A program made the position numbers and the translations under genes. From Dactylosporangium vinaceum (lineage in GTDB: Bacteria; Actinomycetota; Actinomycetes; Mycobacteriales; Micromonosporaceae): 64,000 bases of DNA. The notes below the pieces were generated by a model that searched no databases, was not told where the DNA came from, and worked only from the letters and a program-made list of their open reading frames with translations. This document shows positions 9,181 through 17,886 of the stretch, one piece after another; the stretch's first letter is position 1; every line of letters starts with the position of its first letter. The stretch is from the NCBI RefSeq assembly GCF_019904175.1, contig NZ_CP061913.1, forward strand, positions 11,160,001-11,224,000, written 5' to 3'.

Positions 9181-9209
9181 CTGCTGAGTCTGGTTGACAG
9201 ATTCAGCAG
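9181..9209. promoter_or_regulatory. 29-bp inverted repeat, likely HxlR operator
   Basis: The arms are CTGCTGAGTCTG (9181-9192) and CAGATTCAGCAG (9198-9209) around a 5-bp spacer. Eleven of twelve positions are complementary. A -35-like TTGACA (9194-9199), reading toward the thioesterase gene, is embedded in it, so a bound dimer would block that promoter. It starts 19 bp upstream of the HxlR start codon. Confidence 0.75.
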
Positions 9210-9229
9210 CGGGCCGGAAGTCTGGGTCC

Positions 9230-9748
9230 ATGACGCAGACCGAGCCGGATGTCCGCAGCCGCACCTTCTCGTGGTCCGACCCGTCCCTGAACTCGGCCCA
9301 GCTGGGGCGGCGCGGCGGACTCGAGCTGCTGCAGGCGATGAGCCGGGGCGAGCTGCCCCGGCCGCCGATCATGCACCTGCTCGGCACCGGCGCGCTGCAG
9401 GCCGAGGACGGGCGGGTCGTGGTGACGCTGGAGCCGCAGGAGTACCACTACAACCCCCTCGGCACCGTCCACGGCGGGGTGCTGGCAACTCTGCTCGACA
9501 CGGCCACGGGCTGCGCTGTCCATTCGACGCTGCCGGCCGGGGTGGGGTACACGACACTCGACCTCAACGCCAGGTTCCTCCGCCCCGCGTCACTGGCCTC
9601 GGGCATCCTGACCTGCGAGGGTGTCGTCCTCAACCGCGGCCGCCGGACCGCACTGGCCCAGGCCCGGATCACCGACGCCCGCGGCGCGCTCGTCGCCCAC
9701 GCCACGTCCACCTGCATGATCTTCGAAATGCCGGAGTCGAAGTCGTGA
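9230..9748 (+). CDS. PaaI/YbgC-like hotdog thioesterase
   Basis: 172 residues. The hotdog-fold signature HGGVLATLLDTATG, near residue 82, contains the family's His-Gly-Gly and catalytic-region Asp. The family hydrolyses acyl-CoA thioesters, often aromatic or medium-chain. The ATG at 9230 fits the promoter distance better than an upstream in-frame start at 9194, which would fall inside the operator. The stop overlaps the GTG of the next gene in a GTGA junction. Probably repressed by the divergent HxlR protein. Substrate unknown. Confidence 0.87.
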   Translation: MTQTEPDVRSRTFSWSDPSLNSAQLGRRGGLELLQAMSRGELPRPPIMHLLGTGALQAEDGRVVVTLEPQEYHYNPLGTVHGGVLATLLDTATGCAVHSTLPAGVGYTTLDLNARFLRPASLASGILTCEGVVLNRGRRTALAQARITDARGALVAHATSTCMIFEMPESKS

Positions 9749-10182
9749 CCGGTCCGGAGCGCAGCGGAGGGGCCGGTCACCGCGCGACCGCCTTCCGCGG
9801 CGCCGTCGAGGCGGCCGACCCGGAGGCCATGGCCGCGACACTCGCCGACAACGTGGTCTTCCACAGCCCGGTGGCCTTCAAGCCGTACCAGGGCAAGCCG
9901 ATCGTGGCCGCCATCCTGCGGGGCGTGCTGCGGGTGTTCGAGGACTTCCGGTATGTCCGCGAGCTGCAGTCCCCCGACGGCCGCGACCACGCCCTGGTGT
10001 TCCAGACCCGCATCGGCGACGTGGCCGTCGAGGGCTGCGACTTCCTGCACCTTGACGCCGACGGCCTCATCGACGACTTCACCGTCATGGTCCGCCCGCT
10101 CTCGGCCGCCCAGGCCCTGGCCGCCGCGATGGCCGCACAGTTCGAGCAGATCAAGCGCGAGGCCGCCGCCACGCCCCCGTGA
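9745..10182 (+). CDS. NTF2-like (SnoaL-type) protein
   Basis: 145 residues from a GTG overlapping the thioesterase stop. The pattern FRGAVEAADPEAMAATLADN, then a Pro-rich VVFHSPVAFKPYQGK, then VLRVFEDFRYV is that of cone-fold NTF2/SnoaL-like proteins, which include isomerases, cyclases and binding proteins. No residue set here identifies a reaction. Coupling to the thioesterase suggests a shared substrate and control by the HxlR operator. Confidence 0.78.
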   Translation: MTGPERSGGAGHRATAFRGAVEAADPEAMAATLADNVVFHSPVAFKPYQGKPIVAAILRGVLRVFEDFRYVRELQSPDGRDHALVFQTRIGDVAVEGCDFLHLDADGLIDDFTVMVRPLSAAQALAAAMAAQFEQIKREAAATPP

Positions 10183-10237
10183 GCGGTGTCAGTCGCGTGT
10201 CAGGGCGGTGTTCGGCCGCCCATCGATGCTTTGCGGC

Positions 10238-11050
10238 ATGGAAACCACGCAGACGCTCACCGCCCCACAGGCCACCCGCCGCCCGAACCGCCTGGTCGAG
10301 AAGCTCCTGGCCGACCGCCACTCCCTGCCCCTGACCACCGCCCTGCACCTGGTCCCCGGCGCGCTCATCGTGGCCGCCTACGAGCTCATCGCCGCGCCGT
10401 TCGTCAGGGCCATCGCCTACCCGATCTTCTTCGCCTGGGCGATCGCACTGGTCATCGTGCTGGCCCCGCTCATGGCCGGCCTCTTCTGGCTCGGCCACCA
10501 GCGCAACGGCCGGGCCTCCCTTCGCGGCGTCGTGGCCTACACGGACCGCCCGATCTCCCGCGGCCGGATCACTGCCCTCATCGCCGCCCTGATCGTCTGG
10601 ATGACGGTGGTCTCCCTGGCCCTGACCCCGCTTGACAACCTGGTCTTCGAGCACTTCTTCACCTGGATCCCCTTCGAGGGCGCCGGCGGCAGCGCCACCA
10701 CCTACCTGGACGGCTACTCCCACTCGAAGATCGTCATCACCATGCTCATCAGCCTCCCGCTGACCGGCTTCGGCCTGCCGCTGATCGAGGAGCTGTACTT
10801 CCGCGGCTTCCTCCTGCCCCGCCTGGCCCACCTGGGCTGGAAGGCTCCGGCCCTCAACACGCTGCTGTTCTCCGTCTATCACTTCTGGGCGCCGTGGACC
10901 GTCCTGTCGAAGCTGGTCTTCCTCTTCCCCGCGGTCTGGCTGGTCCACCGCAAGCACGACATCCGCATCTCCATCGGCATGCACCCCGGCACGACCCTTC
11001 TGATGGCCACGCTGGGCACCGTTGCCCTGATCCTCGGCTACATGCCGTGA
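10238..11050 (+). CDS. CPBP-family intramembrane metalloprotease (CAAX protease-like)
   Basis: 270 residues with about seven membrane spans. The CPBP/Abi signature is present: IEELYFRGFLLPRL (EExxxR motif) near residue 185, and the downstream His in SVYHFWAPW near residue 210, which together form the metal and catalytic site in the family. Bacterial members include proteases and bacteriocin self-immunity proteins; no bacteriocin gene is seen nearby. The ATG at 10238 begins METTQTLTAPQ. A strong terminator follows the stop. Confidence 0.87.
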   Translation: METTQTLTAPQATRRPNRLVEKLLADRHSLPLTTALHLVPGALIVAAYELIAAPFVRAIAYPIFFAWAIALVIVLAPLMAGLFWLGHQRNGRASLRGVVAYTDRPISRGRITALIAALIVWMTVVSLALTPLDNLVFEHFFTWIPFEGAGGSATTYLDGYSHSKIVITMLISLPLTGFGLPLIEELYFRGFLLPRLAHLGWKAPALNTLLFSVYHFWAPWTVLSKLVFLFPAVWLVHRKHDIRISIGMHPGTTLLMATLGTVALILGYMP

Positions 11051-11063
11051 CCCCCACCCGGAC

Positions 11064-11110
11064 CCGCCCCGCTCGCCGCGCCGGCAAAAGCGCGCCGAGC
11101 GGGGCGGTTT
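11064..11110 (+). terminator. Strong hairpin terminator after the CPBP gene
   Basis: A 12-bp perfect stem pairs 11064-11075 (CCGCCCCGCTCG) with 11096-11107, extended inward by four pairs after one mismatch, and is followed by TTT. It lies between two convergent genes and may serve both. Confidence 0.8.
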
Positions 11111-11139
11111 CGCGAAAGCGAGCGCCTCGCCGGGAGCCC

Positions 11140-12216
11140 CTACGGGCGCGAGGTGGTGACGGGGGCCCGGGAGGTGGCCGGGACCAGGCTCTGGCCCGGG
11201 GTGATGACGATCTGGCGGGGCTGGGCTATCTGGGCGACCAGCAGGGTGCCGATCAGGCCGAACAGTGCGTAGCCGCCCAGGACGATGGCCGCGCGCTGCA
11301 CGCCGGCGCCCGAGAAGTACACGATGCCGCGGATGGCTTCGGTGCCCAGGCCCGGTGGGAGCCACTGGCCGATGGCGCGCCAGAAGGCGGGCAGCAGCGG
11401 GGCCGGGTACGCCCCGCCGGCGCTCGGATTGCCGAGGACCACGAAGAGCAGGATCGTCAGGCCGGTGCCCACGAAGCCGAATGCGGCCTGCAGGGCCATC
11501 GTGAAGCAGCCCGAGGCGAACACCAGCAGCGCGCCGAACCACCACAGCTGCGCGAAGTGGCCGTCCAGGGCACCGAACAGCGAGCCCGCGATCAGGGCGC
11601 CGCACACGCCGGAAACGGCGGCGTAGACGGCCAGCGCGAGCAGGCGGATCACGGCGCGGTGGGGGTTGGCGGGGCGGGCGCCCTTGCTCATGCTGACGGC
11701 CAGGGCCACCAGGTATCCGCCAACGACCCAGCCCAGCGCGAGGTAGAACCCGGACAGGCCCCGGGCGTCGCCGAGGAGTGCCGGTTTCGCGTCCTCGGTG
11801 GTGAAGGCGCGCTCCTGGGCGTCCTCGAGCGGCGTGATGATCTGCTCCAGGGCGGTGGCCACGCTCGCACCGGCGGCCGAGGCGACGATCAGGCGGTCGG
11901 TGGCGTCGGTGTTGGAGACGACGAAGGCGCCGTAGACCTCGCGCTCGTCGATCATGCGGCGGGCGGCGTCCTCGCTGAACGCGGCCCGCGCGGCCAGCGG
12001 CTCGCCCGGCAGGCGGTTGAGCTTGCCGACGAGGTCGTCGAGCGCCTCGGGGGGCGCGGCGACGGCCACGGGTATCCGGTGCGGGGTCGGCTCGTGGAAG
12101 GCTCCGATGTAGCTGGCGATGAACGCCAGCTGGAGGGCCAGGACCGCGAGGACCAGCGCACCCGCGCGCGGCGTGACGCCGTCGCGCACTTCATGAAGAA
12201 ATCCCGCTTTCACCAC
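11140..12216 (-). CDS. ABC-2/DUF3533-like membrane protein
   Basis: 358 residues. One N-terminal span (about 20-40), an extracellular domain of about 110 residues, then about five C-terminal spans. This is the layout of YhgE/Pip- and ABC-2-like exporter permeases. The extracellular part contains EREVYGAFVVSN and IVASAAGASVATAL. Nearly the same blocks (DRQVYGAIDLSS, LIVASAASPAVAQAL) occur in the protein at 60587-61591, so the two are paralogs. No ATPase gene is adjacent. Substrate unknown. Confidence 0.72.
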   Translation of the reverse strand: MVKAGFLHEVRDGVTPRAGALVLAVLALQLAFIASYIGAFHEPTPHRIPVAVAAPPEALDDLVGKLNRLPGEPLAARAAFSEDAARRMIDEREVYGAFVVSNTDATDRLIVASAAGASVATALEQIITPLEDAQERAFTTEDAKPALLGDARGLSGFYLALGWVVGGYLVALAVSMSKGARPANPHRAVIRLLALAVYAAVSGVCGALIAGSLFGALDGHFAQLWWFGALLVFASGCFTMALQAAFGFVGTGLTILLFVVLGNPSAGGAYPAPLLPAFWRAIGQWLPPGLGTEAIRGIVYFSGAGVQRAAIVLGGYALFGLIGTLLVAQIAQPRQIVITPGQSLVPATSRAPVTTSRP

Positions 12217-12271
12217 ATTTGACGGTATCGTACGGGCGACTCCGGCGTGTCAGACTTGACCATTTTGTCGG

Positions 12272-13504
12272 TTACGACAGTTCCGTGGAGTGCTGGCGGA
12301 AGACCCAGACGCGCATGAGCACGAAGCGCAGCAGCGTCGTGACGGCGTTGGCCAGGATGAGCACCCCGAGCTCGGTGACGTGGGAGTGGGCGGGCGCGGC
12401 CCAGCCGAGCGCCAGCAGCGCCGCCGAGTTGAGGGCGAGCCCAAGGGCAAAGAGCAGCAGACCCTGCAGGTGATGTCGTACCGCCCCGCCGCCGCCCCGG
12501 ACCGCGAACGTCAGCCGGCGGTTCAGCGCGGTGTTGGCGATCGCGGTCGTCAGCAGCGCGACGAAGTTGGCCGCCTGGGCGCCGAGCTGCGGGCGCAGCA
12601 GCGCGTAGAGCACCAGGAAGGCCACCGTCGACAGCACGCCGATGGCGCCGAAGCGCAGCAGCTGCGGCAGCATCCCGGCCGGGACGCCCTCGACGAGCGG
12701 GGCCCGGCCCAGGCGGCTGCGCAGCGCGGCGACCGGCACCTTGCCGGTGACAAAGGCGCGGCCCAGGCGGGCGATGCCCCTGAGGTCGGCCACGGCGGTC
12801 GCGACGATGTCGACGCGGCTGTCCGGGTCGTCGATCCAGTCCACCGGCACCTCGTGGATGCGCAGGCCCGAGCGCTGGGCCAGGACCAGCAGCTCGGTGT
12901 CGAAGAACCAGCCGGTGTCCTCGACCAGCGGGAGCAGCTGCTCGGCGACGTCCTTGCGGATGGCCTTGAACCCACACTGCGCGTCGGAGAAGTTCGCGCT
13001 CAGGGCGGTACGAAGGATGCGGTTGTAACTGCGTGAGATGAACTCGCGCTTCGGGCCTCGCACCACGCGCGCCCCGCGGGCCAGCCGGGTGCCGATCGAC
13101 ACCTCGGAGTGCCCCGACAGCAGCGGTGCCACGAGCGGCAGCAGCGCGTTGAGGTCGGTGCTGAGGTCCACGTCCATGTACGCCAGCACCGGCGCGTCCG
13201 ACGCCGACCAGGCCTGCTTCAGCGCGCGCCCGCGCCCCTTCTCGGCCAGCCGCAGGACCTCGACGCCGGCCAGCTCGGCGGCGAGCGCCTCGGCGACCTG
13301 CGGGGTGGCGTCGGTGCTGGCGTTGTCGGCGACCGTGATCCGAAAGGGGTACGGGAAGCTCTCGCGCAGGTGCTGGTGCAGCCGGCGCACGCAGGGCCCG
13401 AGGTCGGCCTCCTCGTTGTACACCGGGATGACGACGTCGAGCACGGCGGCGGCTTTCGGGGCGCCCGGGCCGACCGCGTGAGGAAGCGTCTCTGTGCTGG
13501 TCAT
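12272..13504 (-). CDS. GT2 glycosyltransferase fused to a GtrA-like membrane domain
   Basis: 410 residues. The N-terminal GT-A domain carries VVIPVYNEEADL (about 25-36), ADNASTDATP and YMDVDLSTDL (the DxD-like metal site), typical of dolichyl/polyprenyl-phosphate sugar synthases. From about residue 285 there are four membrane spans of the GtrA type (LLRFGAIGVLSTVAFLVLYA). The family loads a sugar onto a lipid carrier and the GtrA part is thought to help flip it. The neighbouring GT39 gene upstream on the same strand is a plausible user of the lipid-linked sugar. Start at the ATG 13504. Confidence 0.9.
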   Translation of the reverse strand: MTSTETLPHAVGPGAPKAAAVLDVVIPVYNEEADLGPCVRRLHQHLRESFPYPFRITVADNASTDATPQVAEALAAELAGVEVLRLAEKGRGRALKQAWSASDAPVLAYMDVDLSTDLNALLPLVAPLLSGHSEVSIGTRLARGARVVRGPKREFISRSYNRILRTALSANFSDAQCGFKAIRKDVAEQLLPLVEDTGWFFDTELLVLAQRSGLRIHEVPVDWIDDPDSRVDIVATAVADLRGIARLGRAFVTGKVPVAALRSRLGRAPLVEGVPAGMLPQLLRFGAIGVLSTVAFLVLYALLRPQLGAQAANFVALLTTAIANTALNRRLTFAVRGGGGAVRHHLQGLLLFALGLALNSAALLALGWAAPAHSHVTELGVLILANAVTTLLRFVLMRVWVFRQHSTELS

Positions 13505-13589
13505 TGTCGAAGATTCGGCGCGCGACCTTCCGGCAAGTTGCCGTGAACCTGTGCCCAGGCTGGGAACCCGGGGGTCCGAAGACACGACA

Positions 13590-13633
13590 GCGGCCTCCAC
13601 CGGGACGGGTTCCCGGTGGAGGCCGCAGTTTTT
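13590..13633. terminator. 16-bp perfect stem-loop between GT39 and GT2-GtrA genes
   Basis: GCGGCCTCCACCGGGA at 13590-13605 pairs perfectly with 13611-13626 across a 5-nt loop, with AGTTTTT following on the plus strand. For the minus-strand GT39 transcript it is a terminator-like or attenuator hairpin only 12 bp after the stop codon. Confidence 0.75.
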
Positions 13634-13644
13634 CAGGGGAAGGG

Positions 13645-15570
13645 TCAGGTCGTGAGGTCGTAGAGCGTGGTGCCGCCGATCGTCGTGGCGGTGTAGTTGG
13701 CCTGGACCCAGGCGGCGATCTCGGCGCCGACGCTGCTGCCGCCGTTGCTCCGGCCGCCCAGCCCGGAGCCGCCGATGAAGTAGTGGATCTTGCCCTCGCG
13801 CACGTACTGCTGGAACTGCGCCAGGCTCGGGGCCGGGTCGCTGCCGTTGAAGCCGCCGATCGCCATCACCGGGAGCTGGCCGGCGAGCTGGTAGCCGGAC
13901 GCGTTGTTGGAGCCGACGGCCGCGGCCACCCACGTGTACTTCGAGCTGTCCTGCCGCAGTGCGGCGACCACCTCGCTGCTCGGGGTCGTCGCGTTCAGCA
14001 GGCCGCCCATGCCGCCACCGCCACCGCCGCCGCCGAAGTTGCCGCCGAAGCCACCGCCGAAGTTGCCGCCGGCCGGGAAGCCGCGACCGCCGCCCCCGAA
14101 GCCGTTGCCGCCGGCCACCGTCGGGCCGGCCGTGACGATGGAGCCGGTGTGGGCGGTGGCCGCCGTGTTCAGCGAATACGCGACAGGCCCGCCCAGCACC
14201 GCGAAGAGGGCCAGGGCCGCCGCGGCCAGACGCAGGCCGCGGCCGAGCTGCTGGCTGAGCAGGATGCCGGCCGCACCGAGCGCGCCGGCGGCCAGGACCG
14301 CGACGCGCAGCCACGGGTGGAAGTCGGTGGCCCGGTTGAGCAGGATGTAGGACCAGACCGCGGTGATGGCGACGGTGCCGCCGAGCACCAGCAGCGCGTA
14401 GAGGTCGGCCCGGCGCCGCCACAGGGTCATCGCGCCCATGCCCACCAGGGCGCCGATCGCCGGGGCCAGGGCCACCGTGTAGTAGTCGTGGAAGATGCCC
14501 TGCATGTAGCTGAAGACCAGTGCGGTGGTGACCAGCCAGCCGCCCCAGACGACGTAGGCCGCCTTGCGGGCCGACCAGACGAGGCCGGCGGCAGCGAGAA
14601 TGAGCGCGGCCGGCAGCAGCCAGGACGCCTGGCCGCCGGTCGCGCCGTCGAGCAGCCGCGACCAGCCCGTCGCACCCCAGCCGCCGCCCCCGCCGCCGAC
14701 GCTGCCGGTCTCGTTGCCGGTGAGCCGGCCGAAGCCGTTGTAGCCGAGGGTGAGCTCGAGTATCGAGTTGGTCTGGGAGCCGCCGACGTACGGGCGCCAG
14801 GACGCCGGGGTCAGCGACACGATCGCCACCCACCAGCCGGCCGAGACGATGACGGCGGCACCGGCCGCGAGGAGCTGGACGAGCCGGCGCACCCGGCCGG
14901 TCGGTGCGAAGAGCAGGTACGCCAGGCCGAACGCGGGCACCACCAGCAGCGCCTGGAGCATCTTCGTGAGGAAGCCGAAGCCGACCATGGAGCCGGCGAA
15001 GAGCAGCCACCAGGTGCTGCCCCGCTCGACCGCGCGCAGCACGCCGTAGACCCCGGCCACGAGCAGCAGCATGAGCAGGGCGTCCGGATTGTTGAACCGG
15101 AACATCAGGGTGGCCACCGGGGTGCTCGCGAGCACCGCACCGGCCAGGAGACCGGCGGCCGGGCCGTGCCAGCGGCGGACGGTGAGGTACAGCAGCCAGA
15201 CCGTCGCCACCCCGATGAGGGCCTGGGGCGCCAGGACGCTCCAGGAGTTCAGCCCGAAGATCCGCACGGACAGGCCGGTGATCCACAGCGCGGCCGGGGT
15301 CTTGTCGACGGTGATGAAGTTCGAGGCGTCCGAGGAGCCGAAGAACCACGCCTTCCAGCTGTCCCCGCCGGCCTGGGCCGCGGCCGCGTAGAACGCGTTG
15401 CCCCAGCCGGAGGCGCTGAGGTTCCACAGGTAGAGCACGCCGGTGGCGAGCAGCAGGGCGACGAGGGCGGGCGTGGCCCAGGCCGGATTGCCGCCGGCCC
15501 GCGCCCGCGCCGGGGCCTCGGAGGCGGCCGGGGGCGCGGCCGGAGGGGTCAGCGTGGCTGTCATGGTCAT
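13645..15570 (-). CDS. GT39/ArnT-like membrane glycosyltransferase
   Basis: 641 residues. After a 30-residue Ala/Pro-rich cytoplasmic tail come about 11-13 membrane spans. The first long external loop holds GWGNAFYAAAA and ITVDKTPAALW, conserved in actinobacterial GT39 (PMT/ArnT, YkcB-like) proteins. A poly-Gly/Asn-Phe segment (about residues 500-535) precedes a C-terminal extracellular alpha/beta domain. The enzyme would move a sugar from a polyprenyl-phosphate donor to an extracytoplasmic acceptor; protein, glycan or lipid cannot be decided. Probably works with the GT2-GtrA protein downstream. Confidence 0.87.
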   Translation of the reverse strand: MTMTATLTPPAAPPAASEAPARARAGGNPAWATPALVALLLATGVLYLWNLSASGWGNAFYAAAAQAGGDSWKAWFFGSSDASNFITVDKTPAALWITGLSVRIFGLNSWSVLAPQALIGVATVWLLYLTVRRWHGPAAGLLAGAVLASTPVATLMFRFNNPDALLMLLLVAGVYGVLRAVERGSTWWLLFAGSMVGFGFLTKMLQALLVVPAFGLAYLLFAPTGRVRRLVQLLAAGAAVIVSAGWWVAIVSLTPASWRPYVGGSQTNSILELTLGYNGFGRLTGNETGSVGGGGGGWGATGWSRLLDGATGGQASWLLPAALILAAAGLVWSARKAAYVVWGGWLVTTALVFSYMQGIFHDYYTVALAPAIGALVGMGAMTLWRRRADLYALLVLGGTVAITAVWSYILLNRATDFHPWLRVAVLAAGALGAAGILLSQQLGRGLRLAAAALALFAVLGGPVAYSLNTAATAHTGSIVTAGPTVAGGNGFGGGGRGFPAGGNFGGGFGGNFGGGGGGGGMGGLLNATTPSSEVVAALRQDSSKYTWVAAAVGSNNASGYQLAGQLPVMAIGGFNGSDPAPSLAQFQQYVREGKIHYFIGGSGLGGRSNGGSSVGAEIAAWVQANYTATTIGGTTLYDLTT

Positions 15571-15627
15571 TACGCTGCGGCCGGAGACTTCCGGCCGCGT
15601 CCGAGGAGCCTGTGTGCCAGCTGTGAG

Positions 15628-16344
15628 TCAGGCCCAGTTCGGTGCCCGGCGCTCCAGGAACGCCGCGACGCCCTCGGCCAGCTCGCCCTCGTCGGGCGCG
15701 GGCACCGGCAGGTCGCCCAGCACGGCCTTCGCGGCCCGCAGCGTCAGCCGTGAGCGGGTGGCGATGGTCGCGGCCAGGTCGTCGACGGCGGCGGACAGCA
15801 GATCGTCGGCCACGAGCCGGTCGACGAGCCCGAAGCGAAGGGCCTCGGACGCGTCGACAAGCTCGCCGGTGAACAGCAGCAGCTTCGCCTTGGCCGGGCC
15901 GACAAGGGCGGCCAGGCGGCGGGTGGTCGATGGCGGGTACACGATGCCGAGCTTGGCCGGGGTCACCCCGAAGCGGGCCGAGGCCGCCGCGACCCGCAGA
16001 TCGCAGGCCACCGCCAGCTGGCAGCCGCCGCCGACGCAGAAGCCGTCGATCCGGGCGATGGTCGGCCGCGGGAACTCGGCGAGGGCGCGCTCGGCCGCGA
16101 CCGCCAGGCTGTCGTCGCCGGCCCGCGCGATCGCCGCGGCCTCGGCGATGTCGGCCCCGGCGCAGAACGTGCCGCCGGCCCCGGCGACGACGAGCACTCG
16201 GTTCACCGGGTCCTTGGCCAGGACCTCCAGCATCCCCGGCAGCGCCGCCCACATCGCGGCGGTCATCGCATTGCGCTTGGCCGGGTTGGTGATGACGAGC
16301 GTGGCGAGCGGGCCGTCCTGGGTGAGGATCAGTTCACCCGTCAC
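15628..16344 (-). CDS. Crotonase (enoyl-CoA hydratase/isomerase) family protein with altered active site
   Basis: 238 residues from a GTG. The crotonase fold is clear: oxyanion-hole motifs AGGTFCAGADIAE (about 55-67) and DGFCVGGGCQLAVACD (about 99-114) are present. At the two positions that hold the catalytic Glu residues of true hydratases, this protein has Gln (GGGCQLA) and a TPAK segment, so a hydratase reaction is doubtful. Other crotonases use the same oxyanion hole for hydrolysis or isomerisation. The start is 7 bp after the stop of the ligase gene at 16352, suggesting one transcript. Confidence 0.85.
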   Translation of the reverse strand: MTGELILTQDGPLATLVITNPAKRNAMTAAMWAALPGMLEVLAKDPVNRVLVVAGAGGTFCAGADIAEAAAIARAGDDSLAVAAERALAEFPRPTIARIDGFCVGGGCQLAVACDLRVAAASARFGVTPAKLGIVYPPSTTRRLAALVGPAKAKLLLFTGELVDASEALRFGLVDRLVADDLLSAAVDDLAATIATRSRLTLRAAKAVLGDLPVPAPDEGELAEGVAAFLERRAPNWA

Positions 16345-16351
16345 TCGCCGG

Positions 16352-17821
16352 TCACCACTCGTGGACGGGGACGTTCGAATGCATCCTCGGAAGGTACTCC
16401 GCCAGGAGCTTGCGCATGGTGTCGTCCCGCTCGACGGGGCCGTTGCCCTCGATGGCGTGGGCGGCCTCGACGAGCCAGGAGGCGCCGTTGCGGTGGGCCA
16501 GGCAGCGGTGCTCGATGATGCCGAGCAGCCGGTCGCGCTGGGCCGGGTCCACGCCCCATTCGTCGAGCCCCTCGTGGGCCATCGGCAGGAGCCGCCGCAG
16601 CACCAGCTCGGTCACCGGCACCGCGCCGAGGCCCGGCCAGAACACCGAGGATTCGATGCCGTGCCGGGCGGCGGTGTGGAAGTTCTCCTCGGCCGCCCCG
16701 AACGACATCTGCGTCCACACCGGCCGCTCCTGGCCGGCCAGCCTGTGCACCAGCCCGAAGTAGAACGCGGCGTTGGCCATGCTGTCCACGACCGTCGGCC
16801 CGGCCGGCAGCACCCGGTTCTCGACGCGGACGTGCGGGCGGCCCTCCACGACGTCGTAGATGGGCCGGTTCCAGCGGTAGATGGTGCCGTTGTGGAGTTT
16901 GAGCTCGCCGAGCCGCGGCGCCGCACCGCGGTCGAGCACGTCGATCGGGTCCTCGTCCTCGCAGATCGGCAGCAGCGACGGGAAGTAGCGCACGTTCTCC
17001 TCGAACAGGTCGAAGATCGAGGTGATCCAGCGCTCCCCGAACCAGACCCGCGGGCGCACGCCCTGGCTCTTGAGCTCCTCCGCGCGCGTGTCGGTGGCCT
17101 GCTCGAACAGGGGGATCCGGGTCTCGCGCCACAGCTCCTGGCCGAACAGGTACGGCGAGTTGGCGCCCAGGGCCACCTGAACCGCGGCGATGGCCTGGGC
17201 CGCGTTCCAGTAGGCGGCGAACTGCTGCGGCAGCACCTGGAGGTGGAACTGGACGCTCGTGCAGGCGGCCTCGGGGGCGATGGAGTCGCACCGCACGTGC
17301 AGCCGCTCGACGCCGTCGATGGCGATCATGAGGTCCTCGCCCCGGACCGCGAAGATCTGCTCGTTGAGCAGGGCGTAACGCGGGTTGGCCGACAGCACGT
17401 CGGGCGTGAGCTGGTCGCGGCGCAGCGTCGGGAGAATGCCGATCATCGCCAGCCGGGTGTCGACCTGGGCCGCATGCTTCTCGGCCGCGTTGAGGCTGGT
17501 GCGCACCTGCTCCTCGAAGCGGGCCAGCCCGTCCCCGGCCAGGTGCTGCGGCGGCACGTTGATCTCGATGTTGAACTGCCCGAGCTCGGTGACGAACGCG
17601 GGGTCGGCCATGGCGTCGAGCACCCGCTGGTTGCGCAGCGCGGGGTCGTAGCGCTCGTCGACGAGGTTGAGCTCGATCTCGAGCCCGCTCATCCCGTCGC
17701 CGTCCTCGAACGTCGCCTCGTCGAGCATGCGGGCGAACGCGTCGAGGCACCGGTGCACCTTGTCGCGGTACCGCGTCCGGTCCTCCCGGCTGAACACCGT
17801 CGACTCGACGTCCTTGCCCAT
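16352..17821 (-). CDS. Glutamate-cysteine ligase family (GCS2/carboxylate-amine ligase-like) protein
   Basis: 489 residues from the ATG at 17821. Metal/ATP-site-like segments GLEIELNLVD (about 46-55) and QFNIEINVPPQ (about 80-90), plus CTSVQFHLQV near residue 207, fit the GCS2 glutamine-synthetase-like fold. The family joins glutamate (or another carboxylate) to an amine using ATP. Actinomycetes use such enzymes for gamma-glutamylcysteine in ergothioneine or related pathways, but no partner pathway genes are seen here, so the amine partner is unknown. Confidence 0.75.
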   Translation of the reverse strand: MGKDVESTVFSREDRTRYRDKVHRCLDAFARMLDEATFEDGDGMSGLEIELNLVDERYDPALRNQRVLDAMADPAFVTELGQFNIEINVPPQHLAGDGLARFEEQVRTSLNAAEKHAAQVDTRLAMIGILPTLRRDQLTPDVLSANPRYALLNEQIFAVRGEDLMIAIDGVERLHVRCDSIAPEAACTSVQFHLQVLPQQFAAYWNAAQAIAAVQVALGANSPYLFGQELWRETRIPLFEQATDTRAEELKSQGVRPRVWFGERWITSIFDLFEENVRYFPSLLPICEDEDPIDVLDRGAAPRLGELKLHNGTIYRWNRPIYDVVEGRPHVRVENRVLPAGPTVVDSMANAAFYFGLVHRLAGQERPVWTQMSFGAAEENFHTAARHGIESSVFWPGLGAVPVTELVLRRLLPMAHEGLDEWGVDPAQRDRLLGIIEHRCLAHRNGASWLVEAAHAIEGNGPVERDDTMRKLLAEYLPRMHSNVPVHEW

Positions 17822-17886
17822 CGGCTGCCACCTCCGCGCGGGGAGACCGTGCCCTCTGGCATACCACGATGAGCCGTTTTTTACTC

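Noticed and set aside
12272..16252. A single open frame of 1326 codons on the minus strand
   Set aside because: It is an artefact of high GC. Only the last 410 codons (from 13504) encode the GT2-GtrA protein; the rest is antisense or out of frame with the GT39 and crotonase genes, which have clear family motifs.
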